From positions 1-11,052 of the forward strand of contig WFPH01000047.1 in assembly GCA_015487645.1 (NCBI GenBank): a DNA stretch of 11,052 bases, written 5' to 3'. The position numbers and the translations under genes are program-made. Positions within the stretch are counted from its first letter, which is position 1. The number at the start of each line of letters is the position of its first letter. The notes beneath the pieces were generated by a model, which worked only from the letters and a program-made list of their open reading frames with translations, did no database searches and had not been told where the DNA came from. This document shows, piece after piece, positions 7,587 through 11,052 of this stretch. The DNA comes from Thermosulfurimonas sp. GTDB lineage: Bacteria > Desulfobacterota > Thermodesulfobacteria > Thermodesulfobacteriales > Thermodesulfobacteriaceae.

Positions 7587-9314
7587 GTGGCCTCTTCCCA
7601 GTCCAGCTTTATCTTCAAGGTTTTCCGTTTCCTCAAACCCTACTGGCATTACGTAGCTTTGGCCCTGCTCTTCTCCTTCCTGGCCTCGCTCACTTCGGGC
7701 GGGATCGCCTGGATGGTCAAACCTGTGATGGACGAGGTCTTCATCGCCAAAAACTACCTCTACCTCAAGCTTCTCCCCCTCGGTGTGCTTTTCTTCTTCG
7801 GCCTCCGGGGTGTAGCTTCCCTCCTTCAGGCCTATTTCATGCGGGCGGCCGCCCTACGAATGATCAACGATCTCCGGGTGGAACTTTACCGAAAACTCAT
7901 CCATCTGTCGCTGAGCCATTTCGAACGCGAGGGGACAGGTCGCAACCTGTCCCGGATCCTGAACGACACTCTGGTCATTGAGCCCATCCTGAGTACCGTC
8001 TTCCAGGTTTTCCTCCTGGAAGGTTTCAACGCCCTGATCCTGCTGGCGGTGGCCCTTTCCCGAAGCCTCAAGCTCACCCTGGTTTCCCTCCTCATCCTTC
8101 CGGCTATCGCCTATGGGGGCCAGCACCTTTCGTCCCGGGTGCGCCGCCATCGCCGAAGGGCCCAGCGGACCATCGGCGAACTCACCCACCGCCTGGCCGA
8201 AACCTTTACCGGTCTGCGGGAAGTTAAGGTTTACGGCCGGGAGTCCGGAATCCTCCGGCTCTTCCGGAAAGAAATCGACCGTTACGCCCATTTTCTCCTC
8301 AAGATCACCAAATACCGGGAAGGCTCAAAAAGCCTGGTGGATGTCATGACCGGGATCGGAGGAGCCATGATCATTGCCCTAGGCGGGCTTCTCATCGCCC
8401 GGGGAGAGCTCACTCCGGGGGCCTTCTTTTCGGTACTTACGGCCATCTTGATGCTCTTCACTCCCATCCGCAAGATGGCCCGGGCCTATACCGGAATCTC
8501 GGACGCCCGGGCGGCCTGGGAACGCCTGGAAGAGGTCCTGATTCTTCCGGAGGAAAAAGGCGGCTCAAAAAAGGCCCGTCCTCCCAGGGAAAGCCTCCTT
8601 TTTGAGGGCGTATCCTTCCGCTATCCCGGAGCCGAGGAATGGGCCCTGAGAGATATCGAACTCGAGATCCCGGTGGGCCGGGTTACGGCTCTCGTGGGCC
8701 CCAGCGGGGCCGGCAAGTCCACCTTAGCCGCCCTCATCCCCCGCTTTTACGATCCCACCGAGGGCCGCATCCTCTGGGACGGAACCGATCTTCGTGAATT
8801 CGAGCTGGAGTCTTTGAGAAGTCACATCGGACTCGTTTCTCAGGAGATCGTGATTTTCAACGCCACCGTGGCCGAAAACATCGCCTTCGGAGACCCGGGA
8901 GCTTCCCGGGAAGCTATTGAAGAGGCCGCCCGCCTGGCCAATGCCCACGAGTTCATCGAAAGGCTCCCCCAGGGTTACGACACCATGCTGGGAGAGGGGG
9001 GCGTTTCTCTTTCGGGCGGGCAAAAACAGCGTCTGGCCATCGCCCGGGCCATCTTGAGAAACCCGGCCATCCTGATCCTCGACGAGGCCACCAGCCAGCT
9101 CGACCCTCTATCCGAACGACTGATCCAAGAAGCCCTTTCCCGTCTTATGGTGGGGCGAACCACCCTGGTGATCGCCCACCGCTTATCCACCGTAACCGAG
9201 GCCGACAAGATCGCGGTCTTGGAAGGCGGCCGAAAGATAGCCGAGGGTCGTCACCAGGAGCTCCTTGAGACCTGTGACCTTTACCGGCGGCTCTATCAAT
9301 TATTCCAGGCCTAA
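7587..9314 (+). CDS. msbA: ABC exporter, MsbA-like lipid A/phospholipid flippase
   Basis: The 575-residue half-transporter fuses a six-helix exporter domain (hydrophobic segments near 20-43, 60-83, 137-157, 160-178, 250-272 and 280-297) to an ATPase domain (about 337-575). The ATPase is complete: A-loop Y346, Walker A GPSGAGKST (371-379), Q-loop Q419, signature LSGGQ (475-479), Walker B ILILDE with D499 and E500, and H-loop H531. The D-loop reads SQLD rather than the common SALD. As a homodimer MsbA flips lipid A core or phospholipids across the inner membrane. Length and MVKPVMDEVF (43-52) fit MsbA, but related B-subfamily exporters of peptides or drugs cannot be excluded. The start is GTG at 7587, 1 nt after the previous stop, with AAGGAAG ahead. 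The stop end overlaps rsmE by 15 bp. Confidence 0.88.
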   Translation: MASSQSSFIFKVFRFLKPYWHYVALALLFSFLASLTSGGIAWMVKPVMDEVFIAKNYLYLKLLPLGVLFFFGLRGVASLLQAYFMRAAALRMINDLRVELYRKLIHLSLSHFEREGTGRNLSRILNDTLVIEPILSTVFQVFLLEGFNALILLAVALSRSLKLTLVSLLILPAIAYGGQHLSSRVRRHRRRAQRTIGELTHRLAETFTGLREVKVYGRESGILRLFRKEIDRYAHFLLKITKYREGSKSLVDVMTGIGGAMIIALGGLLIARGELTPGAFFSVLTAILMLFTPIRKMARAYTGISDARAAWERLEEVLILPEEKGGSKKARPPRESLLFEGVSFRYPGAEEWALRDIELEIPVGRVTALVGPSGAGKSTLAALIPRFYDPTEGRILWDGTDLREFELESLRSHIGLVSQEIVIFNATVAENIAFGDPGASREAIEEAARLANAHEFIERLPQGYDTMLGEGGVSLSGGQKQRLAIARAILRNPAILILDEATSQLDPLSERLIQEALSRLMVGRTTLVIAHRLSTVTEADKIAVLEGGRKIAEGRHQELLETCDLYRRLYQLFQA

Positions 9315-10019
9315 AGTGTGGTAACGCCACACGCTCATGAGGAAAAAGGCCGCGGTCTCGGCTCGCAGAATGTAAGGCCCGAGATCCACAGGAACAAATC
9401 CATAACGCTCAAAGAGCTCCGCTTCTTCCTCCGAAAATCCCCCCTCCGGACCGGTGGCCAGGATCAGATCTTCCGGCAGAGTTTCAAAGACCTGGGCTAC
9501 CGGCTGTCCTCCTTTCTCGTAAGCGAAATAGCGTTTCCCAGACCTCAACCGTGGAAGAATGTTCTCGAGTTCGTCCGGAGGTTCGACCTCCGGAAGCCAC
9601 AGGCGCCCGCTCTGTTTCAGGGCCTGAATGGCTCGCCGTCTGAAACGCTCGTGGGTCCGATCCGAGGGAGACCGTACGGTGTAGCGACTCGTGAAAGGGA
9701 AAACTCTGGTCACCGCCAGCTCCGTGGCTTTCTCCACCAGGAACTCCGTGCGCCCGCCCTTGAGAAGGGGGATCAGAATCTCCAGCCGGAGGGCCGATTT
9801 CGGTTCGCTCCGGGAAAGCCTTTTCGGGAACACCCACACCCCCTCGCGCCTGACCTTCACCACTTCGGCCTCAAACTCCTGCCCCTTCCCGTTCAAAAGA
9901 AGCACCCGCTCTCCCTCACGGAGACGCAGCACGTCCCGGAGGTGATGGGCTTCATCCGGAGCCAGCTCAAGGGGTTCTCCGGGCCGGATCTCCGGGGCGA
10001 AGAATCGCGGAAGGCTCAT
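9300..10019 (-). CDS. rsmE: 16S rRNA m3U1498 methyltransferase RsmE
   Basis: RsmE uses S-adenosylmethionine to methylate N3 of U1498 in helix 44 of 16S rRNA, near the decoding site. The 239-residue protein has an N-terminal PUA-like RNA-binding domain (about 1-70). A SPOUT knot domain (about 75-235) has KGGRTEFLVEKATELAV (87-103), GPEGGFSEEE (190-199) and LGPYILRAETA (213-223), the last two lining the cofactor pocket. The C terminus SVWRYHTLGLE is typical. The ATG at 10019 overlaps the upstream TGA as ATGA and has no strong ribosome binding site of its own, so translation is probably coupled to the DUF364 gene. Its stop end overlaps msbA, and a small hairpin (9316-9332) falls within the WRYHTL codons. 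Confidence 0.96.
   Translation of the reverse strand: MSLPRFFAPEIRPGEPLELAPDEAHHLRDVLRLREGERVLLLNGKGQEFEAEVVKVRREGVWVFPKRLSRSEPKSALRLEILIPLLKGGRTEFLVEKATELAVTRVFPFTSRYTVRSPSDRTHERFRRRAIQALKQSGRLWLPEVEPPDELENILPRLRSGKRYFAYEKGGQPVAQVFETLPEDLILATGPEGGFSEEEAELFERYGFVPVDLGPYILRAETAAFFLMSVWRYHTLGLE
9316..9332. repeat. Small inverted repeat at the msbA/rsmE junction
   Basis: GTGTGG (9316-9321) and CCACAC (9327-9332) form a perfect 6-bp stem with a 5-nt loop, beginning 2 nt after the msbA stop. On the plus strand no T-run follows; on the minus strand only TTTAGG follows. It is a weak candidate for a 3'-end structure. It also encodes the conserved WRYHT of RsmE, so it may be coding coincidence. Confidence 0.35.
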
Positions 10020-10756
10020 ACCCGCAGGTTGACCTTCTCCACGAAGGCCTTAAGCCCGGGGAAACCCTTGGCCTCGGCCACCGCGCGGAAGACCCCCTCG
10101 GGATCCCTGATCTTTACTCCCGAAAGGAGACTTATCGGGAGATCCTCGAAGACCTCCGGGGCAAGGGGCGTGCTCGGCCCGAGGAGGACCACCTCCCGGG
10201 CCCTTTCGATCTGGGAAAGAATGTCCTCAAGAGTGCGGTTGATGAGGGTCACCGAGGTCACCAGCACCAGGCTGGCCCGGGGCAAAAACACCGGCATCTC
10301 GGCCTCGGAAAGAAGCCCCGGACCTAGGCGTTCTCCTCTCTCAAAGACCCAGAGGTTCTTCACCCTGCCCGAAAGTTTCCGGTAAAGGGGCTCGAAGTAG
10401 CCCACCATGGCCACCTCGTCCCCCGGCTGGGGCCGCACCAGATTCAGCACGTCCCCCGGAATCGTGGGAAGCTCCCGGTGATTGAAAAGGGCATTGGCCA
10501 CGGCCAGAGCCACCCCGACCTCAAGGGGATGGGGCGAAAAAAGCCCTTTCAGGGCCAGGTCCGCGGGCTTTTCGTGGAAGGAGATCTCCCGGGGCAGATA
10601 TTCGCAGCCGCCGGCCTCAAAGAGAGTATAGGCCAGCCCCGTCCACCCCCCGGTGAGCTCCACCACGGTGTATCCCAGCCCGATAACCAAGCGCTCGATG
10701 AGCTTCCCCCGGGCCAGCGGCCGGGCAGCCTCAAACAACCTTTCGTAAAGTTTCAT
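10016..10756 (-). CDS. DUF4213/DUF364 family protein (putative heavy-metal chelation domain)
   Basis: The 246-residue protein matches the two-part family. An enolase-N-like DUF4213 domain (about 5-95) is followed by a Rossmann-like DUF364 domain (about 105-240). Recognisable motifs are GDEVAMVGYFEPLYRKL (112-128), LVLVTSVTLINRTLEDIL (163-180) and VVLLGPSTPLAPEVF (189-203), the last being the family's hallmark. Pfam describes DUF364 as putative heavy-metal chelation on structural grounds. The biochemical function is not established, and I do not assign one. The family is common in anaerobes, often near metal or cofactor genes. No membrane segment or signal peptide is seen, so it is probably cytoplasmic. 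The ATG at 10756 overlaps the upstream stop as ATGA (10756-10753), and its own TGA overlaps the rsmE ATG. Confidence 0.85.
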   Translation of the reverse strand: MKLYERLFEAARPLARGKLIERLVIGLGYTVVELTGGWTGLAYTLFEAGGCEYLPREISFHEKPADLALKGLFSPHPLEVGVALAVANALFNHRELPTIPGDVLNLVRPQPGDEVAMVGYFEPLYRKLSGRVKNLWVFERGERLGPGLLSEAEMPVFLPRASLVLVTSVTLINRTLEDILSQIERAREVVLLGPSTPLAPEVFEDLPISLLSGVKIRDPEGVFRAVAEAKGFPGLKAFVEKVNLRV

Positions 10757-11052
10757 TTCTGGAAGATCTTCTCGGTGACCTTTTCAGCCAGCTCAAGGAA
10801 TCTCTTCCCGGCCTCGCTTTCCGGGTTGAGGGCCACCGGTTCACGGCGGCTATTGATCTCGGGTTCAAGGGGAATGCGGGCCAGAAGCGGCACGCCAAGC
10901 TCCCTGGAAAGCTTCTCCCCGCCCCCTTCGCCAAAGACCGGGATTTCCCGACCTTCGATCCGGAGGTAAGCCATGTTCTCCACCAGCCCCAGGATGGGGA
11001 TGTTCAGGTCTTCAAACATCTTGGCACAACGCCGCACATCCGCCACCGAGAG
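10753..11052 (-). CDS. Mrp/NBP35-type P-loop ATPase, iron-sulfur carrier family (3' end only)
   Basis: Ninety-nine C-terminal codons are visible; the frame runs open to the window edge, so the Walker A region is not seen. ADVRRCAKMF followed by IPILGLVENMAYL (18-30), VFGEGGGEKLSRELGVPLL (39-57) and ARIPLEPEI (58-66) is the usual Mrp/ApbC/NBP35 end. Family members hold and transfer Fe-S clusters using an ATP-driven dimer. The CXXC pair that normally follows the ENMSxx segment and bridges the cluster between protomers is missing: the stretch reads MAYLRIEGREIPVFG. The only cysteine visible is C9. The protein may use other ligands or have another role. The GTG at 11046 lies inside the conserved domain and is not the start. 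It is probably the first or an early gene of an operon with DUF364 and rsmE. Confidence 0.85.
   Translation of the reverse strand, partial: LSVADVRRCAKMFEDLNIPILGLVENMAYLRIEGREIPVFGEGGGEKLSRELGVPLLARIPLEPEINSRREPVALNPESEAGKRFLELAEKVTEKIFQK

Noticed and set aside
9318..10385. A 355-codon open frame on the plus strand opposite rsmE and the DUF364 gene
   Set aside because: It crosses two clear genes, is rich in Arg, Ser and Pro, and shows no motif. It is a shadow of GC-rich coding on the other strand.
11044..11046. The GTG at 11046 as start of a 97-residue Mrp-like protein
   Set aside because: The residues before it (Leu-Ser) continue the family's conserved segment, and the P-loop half must lie outside the window.

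Overview
This 11-kb window comes from a compact, GC-rich bacterial chromosome. An MsbA-type lipid exporter and a lipoprotein signal peptide with a lipobox point to a diderm (Gram-negative) cell. The proteins are rich in Glu, Arg, Lys and Leu, intergenic space is almost absent, and the heat-shock order is hrcA-grpE-dnaK. Together these suggest a thermophile, perhaps in or near the Thermodesulfobacteriota. That placement is inferred from style and gene order, not from a database match.

Layout, left to right. (1) 1-309 (+): the 3' end of an M24 metallopeptidase, probably a Xaa-Pro aminopeptidase. (2) 296-1219 (-): an HDOD-domain signalling protein whose stop end overlaps gene 1. (3) 1285-1965 (+): an HPP-family membrane protein, divergent from the HDOD gene. 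(4) 1970-5615 (-): the operon hrcA-grpE-dnaK, transcribed right to left, with no dnaJ. (5) 5730-9314 (+), divergent from hrcA: a tight operon of HtpX, an M48 lipoprotein peptidase and an MsbA-like ABC exporter (4-nt overlap, then 1-nt gap). (6) 9300-11052 (-): an operon of an Mrp/NBP35-type P-loop ATPase (5' part outside the window), a DUF4213/DUF364 protein and RsmE, each joined to the next by an ATGA overlap.

The centre is a proteostasis block. Cytoplasmic chaperones and their repressor (HrcA, GrpE, DnaK) are read away from membrane and envelope quality control (HtpX, M48 lipoprotein) and lipid export (MsbA). The 114-bp gap between hrcA and htpX carries two plausible back-to-back sigma70-type promoters with a small imperfect palindrome between their -35 boxes. 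No CIRCE operator, the usual HrcA site, is visible there. The hrcA start lacks a usable Shine-Dalgarno: it looks either leaderless or coupled to a 7-codon upstream ORF.

All three convergent junctions overlap or nearly touch (14-bp overlap, 4-bp gap, 15-bp overlap), and none has a clear intrinsic terminator. No stretch over 300 bases lacks a gene; the largest gaps are 114 and 65 bp. I see no tRNA, rRNA, CRISPR, insertion sequence or att site. Most genes are recognisable housekeeping families. The most unusual items are the hrcA/htpX regulatory gap, the coupled M48 pair with an unassigned N-terminal region in the lipoprotein, and the Mrp-like protein without CXXC next to a DUF364 gene.
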